Assembly (NCBI RefSeq): GCF_004801885.1 | Contig: NZ_SSSM01000005.1 | Span: 744,001 to 808,000 of the forward strand | Direction of reading: 5' to 3' | Source of the DNA: Naasia lichenicola | GTDB taxonomy: Bacteria; Actinomycetota; Actinomycetes; Actinomycetales; Microbacteriaceae | DNA: 64,000 nucleotides | In this document: piece after piece, positions 1 to 7,467 of the stretch | How the letters are laid out: each line of letters opens with the position of its first letter | Numbering within the stretch: position 1 is the first letter of the stretch | Notes under the pieces: model-generated | What the model saw: the letters and a program-made list of their open reading frames with translations, nothing else | What the model was told of the DNA's origin: nothing | The model's database searches: none | Made by a program: the position numbers and the translations under genes

Positions 1-669
1 ATCGCCACCCTCGCCCTGCCGTCGTACGCCTTCGACCCGGCGGCCAACGCCGACCCGCAGGTCGACTACAACCCGGCGGAGATGCTCAAAGCCACTCAGT
101 CCCAGTCGGTCGATGTCGATGCCTCCGCTGTGGCGAGCGTCGCGAACCGCGACGTGATGCAGGCCACCACCGTCGACGAGCTCAACGCGCGCAAGGCGGC
201 GGCTCAGGCCGCAGCAGACGCCGCAGCGGCCGCAGAGGCACTCCGAGCCGCCGCTGCCGCGACGAAGGCCTCGTACACCGGCCCGAGCGTCTCCGAGCTG
301 CTGGCGAACCCGCCCTACCCGAGCTTCAGCCTCGACTCCGTCTACGGCGTCGCCTCCCAGTACCAGGGTGTGCCCTACGTCTACGGCGGGGCGACCCCTG
401 CAGGCTTCGACTGCTCCGGTTTCGTCATGTACGTCTACGCCCAGTTCGGCATCTCCCTGCCGCACTCCGTCGTGAGCCAGGACGCGATCGGCACGGAGAT
501 CTCCGCGGCAGACGCTCAGCCCGGCGACCTCGTGGTCTTCGACGACGGCAGCCATGACGGCTTCTACGCCGGCAACGGCAACATCCTGCATGCGCCGTAC
601 TCCGGTGCGTCGGTGCGAGTGCAGCCGCTCTGGACCTCTGCGGTCCACTACGTGCGACTCGGCATCTAG
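1..669 (+). CDS. NlpC/P60 family secreted peptidoglycan hydrolase (5' end outside window)
   Basis: The reading frame is open from base 1, so the true start, and probably a signal or membrane anchor, lies upstream; 222 residues are visible. The C-terminal third (about residues 110-222) is an NlpC/P60 domain. It has the catalytic Cys in GFDCSGF (visible residue 138), a His in HDGFYAG (about 185) and a third His in NILHAPY. Such enzymes cleave stem-peptide bonds of peptidoglycan outside the membrane. The region before it is Ala-rich, probably a helical stalk (ARKAAAQAAADAAAAAEALR). The visible N-terminus (LALPSYAFDPAANADP) resembles the post-membrane segment of the CHAP protein at 1744, which suggests paralogous stalks carrying different hydrolase domains. 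Family assignment is secure; the physiological role (division, separation or remodelling) is inference. Confidence 0.9.
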   Translation: MATLALPSYAFDPAANADPQVDYNPAEMLKATQSQSVDVDASAVASVANRDVMQATTVDELNARKAAAQAAADAAAAAEALRAAAAATKASYTGPSVSELLANPPYPSFSLDSVYGVASQYQGVPYVYGGATPAGFDCSGFVMYVYAQFGISLPHSVVSQDAIGTEISAADAQPGDLVVFDDGSHDGFYAGNGNILHAPYSGASVRVQPLWTSAVHYVRLGI

Positions 670-800
670 GCGCGCACGCTGCAGGTCGGCTTGGCCGACG
701 AGATCGCCGAGCGGGAACGCCCGGTGAAGATCGTGTTACAGCTGGCGGATCGACGCGCCCTCGGTGCGGGGGTGTCGTCGGCCTGGGTTACCCTGTCCTC

Positions 801-981
801 ACGTCACCGAGAGGGCGAGAATCCCGTGCGAACGAGTCGCAGCATCCAAACCGTGGATAGCTGCGCGCTCGCGAGTTCTGGGAACAGCTGCCGGATATCC
901 AGTTTCGACCTGATATCTGACGGCTTCGGCCGGATTCGGGCATGCAGGACTGGGCGCCGTCACTAGACGGTGCCCTTTTTT
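801..981 (+). ncRNA. candidate structured RNA between NlpC/P60 and HNH genes
   Basis: The 398-base gap 670-1067 has no convincing gene but shows ordered secondary structure. A hairpin at 833-871 pairs cgag/ctcg, gcagc/gctgc and atcc/ggat around a 7-nt loop. A possible long stem pairs gatatc with gatatc further on. A small cggc-UUCG-gccg tetraloop hairpin sits near 921-932, followed by an intrinsic terminator at 952-981. The terminator is about 280 bases past the NlpC/P60 stop, which suits an independent transcript or a long structured 3' UTR. A TAnnnT-type -10 (TACCCT, 789-794) would start an RNA near 801, but I see no good -35. I do not recognise a known RNA family. Boundaries are approximate. 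Confidence 0.4.
952..981 (+). terminator. intrinsic terminator upstream of HNH gene
   Basis: A 10-bp stem (952-961 with 966-975, one G-U pair) closes a 4-nt loop and is followed at once by six T residues. This is a textbook Rho-independent terminator, unusually clean for such GC-rich DNA. Confidence 0.85.
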
Positions 982-1067
982 GTGCCCGAAGCCCTTCATC
1001 TCCTCCTCCCGGAACGCAACGAATCGGATGCCTGCAAGCCGTGCAGGCCGCTTCGAGAGGACAACCG

Positions 1068-1565
1068 ATGCGCACCCTGGTGTTGAACGCGGGATACGAG
1101 CCGCTTGCGGTCATCTCGTTCAAGCGAGCCGTCGTGCTCGTGCTCGGCGGCAAGGCCGTCGTCGTCGAGTCGGACGAGGAGCACCCCATCTATGGCTCGT
1201 CGGGGGAGTGGCAGCGCCCGAGCGTCATCCTGCTGACCCGGTACGTGCGCATCCCCGGCGCTCGACGCGTGCCGGTCTCGCGACGCGGAGTCCTGCGTCG
1301 CGATGCGTGGCGGTGCGGATACTGCGGTCACTCCGCCTCGACCATCGACCACGTGCTCCCTCGATCCCGCGGGGGCGCGGACAGCTGGGAGAACCTGGTG
1401 GCCTGCTGCCTGCGGTGCAACAACGTCAAGGGCGACCGCACCCCCGCCGAGATGGGCTGGCGGCTCCGCGTCAACCCGCGGATGCCCAGCGGCACCGCCT
1501 GGCTGGTCCGAGGCGTCGAACGTCCGCAGCCCGACTGGGACGCGTACCTCGCACCTGCCGCCTGA
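1068..1565 (+). CDS. HNH endonuclease family protein
   Basis: A 165-residue protein with a C-terminal HNH nuclease domain. Cys83/Cys86 (CGYC) and Cys114/Cys117 (CLRC) form a zinc-binding frame around the His95 motif (IDHVLPRSRGG) and Asn109. The N-terminal 70 residues (TLVLNAGYEPLAVISFKRA) match the widespread actinobacterial chromosomal HNH protein often found near cell-wall or housekeeping genes. The start is the ATG at 1068 preceded by GAGAGGA; the frame stays open further upstream but that stretch is out of keeping and runs through the terminator. It probably cuts or nicks DNA, but the cellular role of this conserved family is not known. Confidence 0.9.
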   Translation: MRTLVLNAGYEPLAVISFKRAVVLVLGGKAVVVESDEEHPIYGSSGEWQRPSVILLTRYVRIPGARRVPVSRRGVLRRDAWRCGYCGHSASTIDHVLPRSRGGADSWENLVACCLRCNNVKGDRTPAEMGWRLRVNPRMPSGTAWLVRGVERPQPDWDAYLAPAA

Positions 1566-1743
1566 GCTTCCGAGGCGATCTGCTTCGTCGCCGAGATGGC
1601 GCTTCCGTGGCGTGTCCGTGATCGATTCGTGACAATCGTGAAAGCCTCGCAAGAGTTCGGTTCGCGCGCCGCCCGACACGTCACCGGCCGAACACATGGA
1701 GGATCGCCGCTCCTGTGCGATCCGAGACCACCCGGAGTATCCG

Positions 1744-2811
1744 TTGACCCAGCCCGATTCGTCGATGCGGCCGCCCGTGCCGCTGCGCGGAGCAGCAGGC
1801 CAGCAGCAGTCGTTCCCGCAGCAGCCGTTCCAGCAGCAGACTCCCCAGCGGCTCCCGCAGCCTCCCGCCCCCTATCAGGCTGAGCAGCGGCCCTCAGCCA
1901 CGGGTCCGCAGCCCCTCACGCGCCGCGAGCTGCGCAACGGAAGGATCAGTGCGGCCGATATCCGCACAGGCCCCGTACGCATCATCGACGGTCCTCTGAC
2001 TCGATCGGCACCGCCCGCCGTCGCGCGGCCGGCGTCCGTTCCCGCATATGGCCGTGTGGCGGCGCCGGCGCCTGTCGTGCCTCGCTACAGCGCACAGCCC
2101 CGCACCTCGAAGGCGAGCGTCCGCCGCCTCATCTGCGCACTGGCCGCCGTGGTAACCGTGCCCGGCCTGTTCGCGACGGCCGCCCTTCCGGCCTATTCAT
2201 CGACGTTCTCCGCTGACCCCACCTTCACGACGTCGGTGAACGGGGAGCAGTCACTCGCCGTGCCGCTCGACGTCGCGGGGGAGCTGGTCAGCAGGAGTGG
2301 CTTCGAGGCGACCACCGACGAGGAGATGGCCGAACGCCGCCTCGACAACGCGCGCGCCGCCCGAGCCGCCGCCTACAACGCTTCAGGGGCGACGGCCGCC
2401 GGCGACGACTACCCGTGGCCGTATGAGGCGGCGGATGTCGAGGGCGGCGGACTGTCGCCGCTCGGCTACTACTACCGCGAGTGCGTCGACTTCGTGGCGT
2501 GGCGCCTCAATCGCGATGCCGGGTCGACCGGCGCCCCGTGGAAGTACGCCTGGTCGTATCTGACCCCGAACGGCGGCAACGCCTCGCAGTGGGCGTCCAA
2601 CTGGCGCGCACACGGCTGGGAGACCGGATCCGACCCTGTGGCCGGCTCGGTGGCCTGGTTCAACGGCAACCACGTGGCCTACGTCAAGTCGGTCAACGGC
2701 GACGGCACTGTGACGATCGAGGAGTACAACCACGGCTCGTCTCACCGTTACGGCATCCGCACGATCGGCGTCGACGACGTCGCGTTGTACCTCTACGCCC
2801 CGCCGCTCTGA
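1744..2811 (+). CDS. membrane-anchored CHAP-domain amidase/endopeptidase
   Basis: A 355-residue protein. Residues 1-125 are a Pro/Gln-rich, probably cytoplasmic and disordered tail. A transmembrane segment lies at about 128-150 (LICALAAVVTVPGLFATAAL). An extracellular stalk follows, then a CHAP domain (about 235-355) with nucleophile Cys247 (YRECVDF), His310 (GNHVAYV) and an acidic residue near EEYNHG. CHAP enzymes cut peptidoglycan amide bonds. I prefer the TTG at 1744, six bases after GGAG, to the in-frame ATG at 1696, which lacks a good ribosome site. The post-membrane sequence (ALPAYSSTFSADP) resembles that of the NlpC/P60 protein at the window start, so the two look like relatives that exchanged catalytic domains. 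Confidence 0.88.
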   Translation: MTQPDSSMRPPVPLRGAAGQQQSFPQQPFQQQTPQRLPQPPAPYQAEQRPSATGPQPLTRRELRNGRISAADIRTGPVRIIDGPLTRSAPPAVARPASVPAYGRVAAPAPVVPRYSAQPRTSKASVRRLICALAAVVTVPGLFATAALPAYSSTFSADPTFTTSVNGEQSLAVPLDVAGELVSRSGFEATTDEEMAERRLDNARAARAAAYNASGATAAGDDYPWPYEAADVEGGGLSPLGYYYRECVDFVAWRLNRDAGSTGAPWKYAWSYLTPNGGNASQWASNWRAHGWETGSDPVAGSVAWFNGNHVAYVKSVNGDGTVTIEEYNHGSSHRYGIRTIGVDDVALYLYAPPL

Positions 2812-2831
2812 TCGGAGCGGCACGCGGTCGA

Positions 2832-3878
2832 TCAGCGGACTGCGTGCGCTCCGGGACGCCGGTAGAGCGTCAGGTATTCGCGGGGCGCCTTCTCCTCGTC
2901 CGCGCTGTAGCGGATGACGCTGCGCCACGCGGTGAACAGCGTGAGGCCGATGGCGATCGCCACAGCAAGGCAGGCGACCCGCAGGCCGGGAGCCATGCCC
3001 GGCACGATCTCCGTGACGAGCGTCGTCAGGCCCTGGCCGACGGGGACGGCGAGGAGGATGCGCAGGCGCTTGAGCGATGCCTGAGGCGTGTTGACCCGTC
3101 GCGAGTAGATGATCACCCCGGCGAGCAGTGACGTCCAGAGCGGATGATCGATCGGCAGCAGCAGCGCATGCTCGAGGATGTGCACGGACATCGTGGCCGT
3201 GTCCTCGCCGGCCATCGTGGCCGTCATCAGCTCGCGGAAGAGCTCGAAGCTCGAGAAGACCGTGCCGATGCCGCCGCCGACGAACATGGCACGACGAACG
3301 GTGATCTGGCCGCCGGTGAGCAGCCCCAGGAACGCCAGGGTGGTGAAGACGAGAGCCGTCTGGTTCACGAAGACGTCGGTGAACAGCCAGCCCCATCCTC
3401 GCCCGAGCTGCGGCCATGCCGTGGTGAGGATCTCCTGCGCGCCCAGAGTCAGGCTGCGCGCCAGCATGCCGCCGATGATCGACATGGCGAGGAAGTGGTG
3501 GATCCGCATGTCGCGGAAGGTGCGCAGACGGGTCACGAGGGCAGTCAGCATCGCGGCCCCAGGCAGGAAGGCGCCGAGCAGAAGCCAGGTCCAGAAGAGC
3601 GCGGGACCGGCCTCCATCGGCTTGACGAGGGAGAGCACGAGCCAGAAGGCGCCGCCGAGGCCGAAGACGACCGACGCGGTGCTCTCCTTCTGCTGGGTCG
3701 CCTCGACGGTGTCGAGGTGCCCGTGGGCTGCGATCGGGCGCGATTGCGACGAGCGAATGCGGCCGGGTCTCCCCACCGTCCGCGGCGCGATGGCCGACCT
3801 GGAATGCCGTGCCGAGCTCTCGGACACGTCCTTGACGATGGTGCGGGCAGGGCGGGGGGAAGCTGTTCGCAGCGACAT
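2832..3878 (-). CDS. PrsW-like multi-pass membrane protein
   Basis: About 348 residues with eight or more hydrophobic segments after a basic, Ser/Arg-rich cytoplasmic N-terminus of about 70 residues. The arrangement of FELFREL, then ILEHALLLPIDHPLWTSLLAG resembles the conserved Glu and His motifs of the PrsW/M82 intramembrane protease superfamily. In Bacillus, PrsW cleaves an anti-sigma factor, but the first Glu-Glu motif is not obvious here, so protease activity is uncertain. The start is set at ATG 3878; an in-frame start at 3956 would add 26 basic residues that look non-coding. A strong hairpin lies upstream at 3985-4028. Confidence 0.6.
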   Translation of the reverse strand: MSLRTASPRPARTIVKDVSESSARHSRSAIAPRTVGRPGRIRSSQSRPIAAHGHLDTVEATQQKESTASVVFGLGGAFWLVLSLVKPMEAGPALFWTWLLLGAFLPGAAMLTALVTRLRTFRDMRIHHFLAMSIIGGMLARSLTLGAQEILTTAWPQLGRGWGWLFTDVFVNQTALVFTTLAFLGLLTGGQITVRRAMFVGGGIGTVFSSFELFRELMTATMAGEDTATMSVHILEHALLLPIDHPLWTSLLAGVIIYSRRVNTPQASLKRLRILLAVPVGQGLTTLVTEIVPGMAPGLRVACLAVAIAIGLTLFTAWRSVIRYSADEEKAPREYLTLYRRPGAHAVR

Positions 3879-3984
3879 CGATACCCCCAAGGAGATCTCC
3901 CTTCGGCGGCGGACCCCCATCCGCGCGGAAGCCGAAAAGCTTGATCTCCGAGGCAATTCTCCTGGTGACGAGGTGCTTAGTCAT

Positions 3985-4028
3985 AGCCCCCGAAGGGATG
4001 AGACCCTCTCGGGTTACATTCGGGGGCT
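3985..4028 (-). promoter_or_regulatory. stable hairpin in the leader of the PrsW-like gene / end of the hydrolase gene
   Basis: A perfect 10-bp stem (3985-3994 with 4019-4028, agcccccgaa/ttcgggggct) encloses a second small stem (gaccc/gggtt) with a tctc loop. It lies 59 bases past the stop of the hydrolase gene and 107 bases before the PrsW-like start, on the shared minus strand. It could terminate the former or structure the leader of the latter. No T-run follows, and no known riboswitch motif was recognised. Confidence 0.5.
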
Positions 4029-4086
4029 CGCGACCGGGGGCGGGTCTGTACCCCGAATGCTCGCAGCTGCACCGGTCGGTCCGCGG

Positions 4087-5160
4087 TCAGCCGATGTGCT
4101 CGACCAGCGCGGCGACGAATCCCTCCGGCTGCTCGAGGTGGGGCGAGTGCCCGCAGTCCTCGAAGACGACCTCACGGTACGCGCCGCCATCCGCGCTGTA
4201 GGCGTCGAGCACCGCGCGGGTCTGGGACACCATCGGCTGGGCCGGAGCGACGTCGGCGCCCGGCCAGCCGGGGATCGCGCCGAGCTGGCCGAGATAGTTC
4301 AGATCGAAGAACGAGGTGTCCGAGACGATCGCATCGTCCGCGCCGCGGATCCAGAGGATGGGCGGCTTGGCCGGGATGCCGACGATCGCGGTGGTGTCGA
4401 AGTTGCCGGGTGCGAGAGTGTTGAGCACTCCGGTGGTCCCCGGTGCGAAGCCGGGCCACGCGTCCGTCGCCGCGGAGTTGCCGGGGTAGTTGTCGATGCC
4501 CGTCGCGGTGGTCAGCATGGACTCGACCCAGAGGTCCTCGTGATCGATGGCCTCGGGACGCTTCACATATGCGCTGCGGTAGACGGAGCGCGGCGAGGTC
4601 GGGGAGTCATCGGAGCGATCGTCGGAGTCGAGCCGCGCGACGAAGTCGGGGTTGGCGCCGCCCCCGCCTGCGCCGGCACCGCCGTTGAGGATCGCGCCGT
4701 CCGCGCCGGTGGACCCGAACCCGTAGGGCGACACAGGGGATTCGAGGGTGAGGCTGGCGACGAGGTCGGGCCGATCGAGCAGCAGCTGCATCACGACTCC
4801 GCCGCCGAGGCTCCAGCCGACGACGTGCGCGCCGCCGATGCCCAGCGCGTCGAGCACGGAGGCGACGTCGTCGGAGAAGTCGCGCACTCCCCGGGTGGCG
4901 TCGATGGGCAGGGTCTGGCTGCCGCCGAATCCCCGGAGGTCCACTGCCACCGCGCGGATGCTGCTCGGCAGGGCGAGCATCAGCGGCTGGAAGAACAGCG
5001 ACGACGAGACGTTGCCGTGCACGAGCACCACGGTCCTCGCATCACCGGGGGCCGAGGAGCTGTCGGATGAGCCAACAATCGCCGAGCGCTCGAGGACCTG
5101 GGCGGTGAGCCGCGGGGTGCTGATCTGCGAGGCGGTGATGCCGCCGAGGATCGTCTGCAT
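4087..5160 (-). CDS. alpha/beta-hydrolase fold protein
   Basis: A 357-residue protein with the full fold signature: oxyanion HGN at 48-50, nucleophile Ser117 in GWSLGG, an acidic residue in RGADDAIVSD and His in DCGHSPHLEQPEGF near the end. A Gly-rich insertion (GGAGAGGGGAN, about 165-175) sits in the lid region, making it longer than the usual 260-300 residues. There is no signal peptide, so it is probably cytoplasmic. It could be an esterase, lactonase or dehalogenase-like enzyme; the substrate cannot be read from sequence. It lies downstream of another hydrolase (5275-6183) on the same strand, 114 bases apart, and may be in the same transcript. Confidence 0.85.
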   Translation of the reverse strand: MQTILGGITASQISTPRLTAQVLERSAIVGSSDSSSAPGDARTVVLVHGNVSSSLFFQPLMLALPSSIRAVAVDLRGFGGSQTLPIDATRGVRDFSDDVASVLDALGIGGAHVVGWSLGGGVVMQLLLDRPDLVASLTLESPVSPYGFGSTGADGAILNGGAGAGGGGANPDFVARLDSDDRSDDSPTSPRSVYRSAYVKRPEAIDHEDLWVESMLTTATGIDNYPGNSAATDAWPGFAPGTTGVLNTLAPGNFDTTAIVGIPAKPPILWIRGADDAIVSDTSFFDLNYLGQLGAIPGWPGADVAPAQPMVSQTRAVLDAYSADGGAYREVVFEDCGHSPHLEQPEGFVAALVEHIG

Positions 5161-5274
5161 GGGAACTCCTTCGTTCGGGTGATGCGGATGGTTTCGGGGG
5201 AGCGGATGGGGCAGGTCCAGGTCAGGCGTGCGGGGTCAGCCCGCCAGGGGCGGTCACGTGGTCAGTCGCCAGCG

Positions 5275-6183
5275 TCAGTCGGCGCGGGTCATCACGCGAT
5301 CGAGCGCATCGCGCAGCTGCTCGGCGATGACGGCGGCTCCGTGCGGCGACATCAGCACCGTGTAGTGGTTGACGTCGGCGACCTCGACGATGCGCAGATC
5401 GGGCAGGGTGGCGCGGAAGCTCTCGATGCGGCCCGGCGGGTAGAGGCCCGGCTCCTCGTTCATGAGACCGCGCGGTGCCCGGATCGCCGTGATCGGCGCC
5501 TCGATCGAGCCGAGGTCGTGGACGTACCAATCGGGGCCGAACTGGTCGCCGAAGTCGGCGAGAACCGCTTCGGGATTGGAGGATGGCGCGAATCCGCCGT
5601 CCGACTCTTGGAGGTCGTAGTCCAGGTATCCCTCGACGGTGCTGCTCCAGTCCGCGGCGAACGCGGGGTGCTGGCGCCAGTAGTCGGCGTAGGCGGCGCG
5701 AGTGAGGAAGGTCATCCGCAGTCGCTCGAACGCCGGGCCGAGCAGCGCGGACGGTGCGTCTTCGAGGCGCAGTCCGACGGGCAGCTGCAGCGGGAAGCCG
5801 CCGTCGACCAGGATGAGCTCCGCCACCCGGTGCTCGTGCGCGGTGAGCTCGACAGCGACGAAGCAGCCCATCGAATGCCCGATCGCGACGACCCGATCGA
5901 TGCCGAGAGCGTCGAGCACGCGCTGGAGATCGGCGGCGTGCTGACGCAGGCCGTACGGTCCGGGAAGTGCGTTGCTCCTCGCCCGACCGCGGAGATCGGG
6001 AGCGAGGATGCGCACGTCGGGCAGCGCCTCGGCGAGCAGCGGCCAGGATCGGCTCGAGGCCGTGATGCCGTGGATGGCGAGCACGGCGGTCGTCGCCTCC
6101 TGCGGGCCCCACTCGGCCAGGGTGAGCGCTCCGCCCTCCACGTCCACAGTGACGAGGCGGGGCTCGGTCGTCGCGTCGCTCAT
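5275..6183 (-). CDS. alpha/beta hydrolase, translationally coupled to SDR
   Basis: A 302-residue protein with HGI at 38-40, nucleophile Ser104 in GHSMGC and catalytic His in VNHYTVL near the C-terminus, typical of esterases and epoxide-hydrolase-like enzymes. Its ATG overlaps the stop of the upstream dehydrogenase in an ATGA, which fixes the start and points to coupled translation. The frame extends a further 264 codons upstream, but that part is the antisense-like shadow of the dehydrogenase gene. With a hydroxybutyrate-dehydrogenase-like partner, a role in hydrolysing hydroxyacid esters or oligomers is possible; this is inference. Confidence 0.87.
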   Translation of the reverse strand: MSDATTEPRLVTVDVEGGALTLAEWGPQEATTAVLAIHGITASSRSWPLLAEALPDVRILAPDLRGRARSNALPGPYGLRQHAADLQRVLDALGIDRVVAIGHSMGCFVAVELTAHEHRVAELILVDGGFPLQLPVGLRLEDAPSALLGPAFERLRMTFLTRAAYADYWRQHPAFAADWSSTVEGYLDYDLQESDGGFAPSSNPEAVLADFGDQFGPDWYVHDLGSIEAPITAIRAPRGLMNEEPGLYPPGRIESFRATLPDLRIVEVADVNHYTVLMSPHGAAVIAEQLRDALDRVMTRAD

Positions 6184-6929
6184 CGGGCCGACCATCCGCC
6201 ATCCATCGAATACGACGATCCGGTGACCATCCCCGCGGTGTCGCCGACCAGCCAGAGCACGAGGTCGGCGACCTCCTCCGGTTCGACGAGCCGCTTGATG
6301 GCGCTCTCGGTGAGCATCACCTTCTCGACGACCTCCGACTCCGGGATCCCATGGATGCGGGCCTGGTCGGCGATCTGCTTCTCGACCAGGGGAGTGCGGA
6401 CGTAGGCGGGATTGACGCAGTTGCTGGTCACTCCGTGCGGGCCGCCCTCCAAGGCGGTCGTCTTGGAGAGCCCCTCCAGTCCGTGCTTCGCGGAGACGTA
6501 GGCGGACTTGTACGGACTCGCTCGGATCCCGTGCACCGAGCTGAGGTTGACGATGCGTCCGAAGCCGCGCTCGTACATCCCCGGCAGGGCGGCGCGGATC
6601 AGCTGGAACGGCGCCACCAGCATGAGATCCACGATGAACCGCCAACGCGCGGGGTCGAACTCCTCGATGGGGCTGACCGTCTGCACGCCGGCGTTGTTGA
6701 CGAGGATGTCGATGTCGAGAGTCAGGTCGTCCAGCTCCGACGGCCTGCTGAGATCGACCTGCCAGGCGCTTCCGCCGATCCGCTCGGCGACGCTCTCCGC
6801 GGCGGATCCGTCGAGATCGGCCACGGTGACGTGAGCGCCGGCGGTGGCCAGCGCCGTGGCGCAGGCAGCTCCGATCCCGCTCGCGCCGCCGGTGACCAGC
6901 GCGCGTCGTCCTGCAAGGTTCCCCGTCAT
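6180..6929 (-). CDS. SDR oxidoreductase, 3-hydroxybutyrate dehydrogenase type
   Basis: A 249-residue classical short-chain dehydrogenase. The dinucleotide site is TGGASGIG (13-20), then NNAG, Ser in NLSS and the Tyr/Lys pair in YVSAK. Late segments HGIPESEVVEKVML and IKRLVEPEEVADLVLWL, plus a C-terminal DGGW, closely resemble NAD-dependent D-3-hydroxybutyrate dehydrogenases, which interconvert 3-hydroxybutyrate and acetoacetate. An Asp after the second beta strand (VADLDG) fits NAD preference. It is the first gene of a two- or three-gene minus-strand unit with hydrolases. Family certain, substrate likely. Confidence 0.85.
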   Translation of the reverse strand: MTGNLAGRRALVTGGASGIGAACATALATAGAHVTVADLDGSAAESVAERIGGSAWQVDLSRPSELDDLTLDIDILVNNAGVQTVSPIEEFDPARWRFIVDLMLVAPFQLIRAALPGMYERGFGRIVNLSSVHGIRASPYKSAYVSAKHGLEGLSKTTALEGGPHGVTSNCVNPAYVRTPLVEKQIADQARIHGIPESEVVEKVMLTESAIKRLVEPEEVADLVLWLVGDTAGMVTGSSYSMDGGWSAR

Positions 6930-7069
6930 CGCGACCTCCGGTGCTCAGTCTGGTCCGGGCGTCGAAGCCGCGCAATTTGAGGGTTCAGGGGCTCTGCGTC
7001 CGTGCTCGATTCGTCGGGAGAACCGGATCCGGAACGCGGACCAGGACGCGTGAGAACTACGCTCGACCC

Positions 7070-7408
7070 ATGTCAGCCGACGAGAAGTTCCCCGTCCCCT
7101 CCGGCACCGGGTGCGTCGAGTGCCTCGCGACGGACAGCTGGTGGCTGCACCTGCGCCGCTGCGTCGACTGCGGACACATCGGCTGCTGCGACACCTCTCC
7201 GAATCAGCACGCCACCAAGCATGCGGGGGAGACGGGGCACCCCGTGATCCGCTCGTTCGAGCCGGGGGAGGGCTGGTACTGGAGCTACCCCACTGACGCG
7301 TTCGTCCTCGGACCCGCGGTGCCCGACCCGCAGTGCCACCCGGAGGACCAGCCCGTTCCCGCGCCCGCCGAGCGCGTTCCTGCCGACTGGGAGTCCCTGC
7401 TCAACTGA
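7070..7408 (+). CDS. UBP-type zinc-finger domain protein
   Basis: A 112-residue protein made mostly of a single ZnF-UBP domain. Cys and His ligands appear in order: CVEC, CVDCGHIGCC, then HATKH and H in TGHPVIRSF. In eukaryotes this fold binds the C-terminus of ubiquitin; actinobacteria carry stand-alone copies of unknown function. The start is ATG 7070. No Shine-Dalgarno is visible, but TACGCT (7057-7062) sits at the distance expected of a -10 for leaderless transcription from the ATG. It is divergent from the SDR gene. Confidence 0.85.
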   Translation: MSADEKFPVPSGTGCVECLATDSWWLHLRRCVDCGHIGCCDTSPNQHATKHAGETGHPVIRSFEPGEGWYWSYPTDAFVLGPAVPDPQCHPEDQPVPAPAERVPADWESLLN

Positions 7409-7444
7409 TCCAGCGGGTTCGGACGGGGGCAGTGGAGGACCGTA

Positions 7445-7464
7445 TTAGGTAAGGCTAAGCTTAG
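7445..7464 (+). promoter_or_regulatory. DtxR/IdeR iron box with leaderless promoter
   Basis: TTAGGTAAGGCTAAGCTTAG matches the 19-bp DtxR/IdeR operator consensus (TTAGGTTAGGCTAACCTAA) closely. It overlaps a plausible -10 (TAAGCT, 7456-7461), and the start codon follows three bases after the box. There is no room for a leader or ribosome site, so transcription probably starts at or next to the ATG. Iron-bound DtxR would then block polymerase directly. Confidence 0.85.
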
Positions 7465-7467
7465 TCG

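Noticed and set aside
801-981. tRNA, tmRNA, SRP RNA, RNase P or 6C RNA
   Set aside because: No CCA-type acceptor or T-loop, no SRP tetraloop core, no RNase P core motifs and no paired C6 loops are seen.
5179-6405. Plus-strand open frame of 408 codons opposite the hydrolase/SDR genes
   Set aside because: Antisense shadow of genes with full catalytic motifs; low-complexity Arg/Glu/Asp protein.
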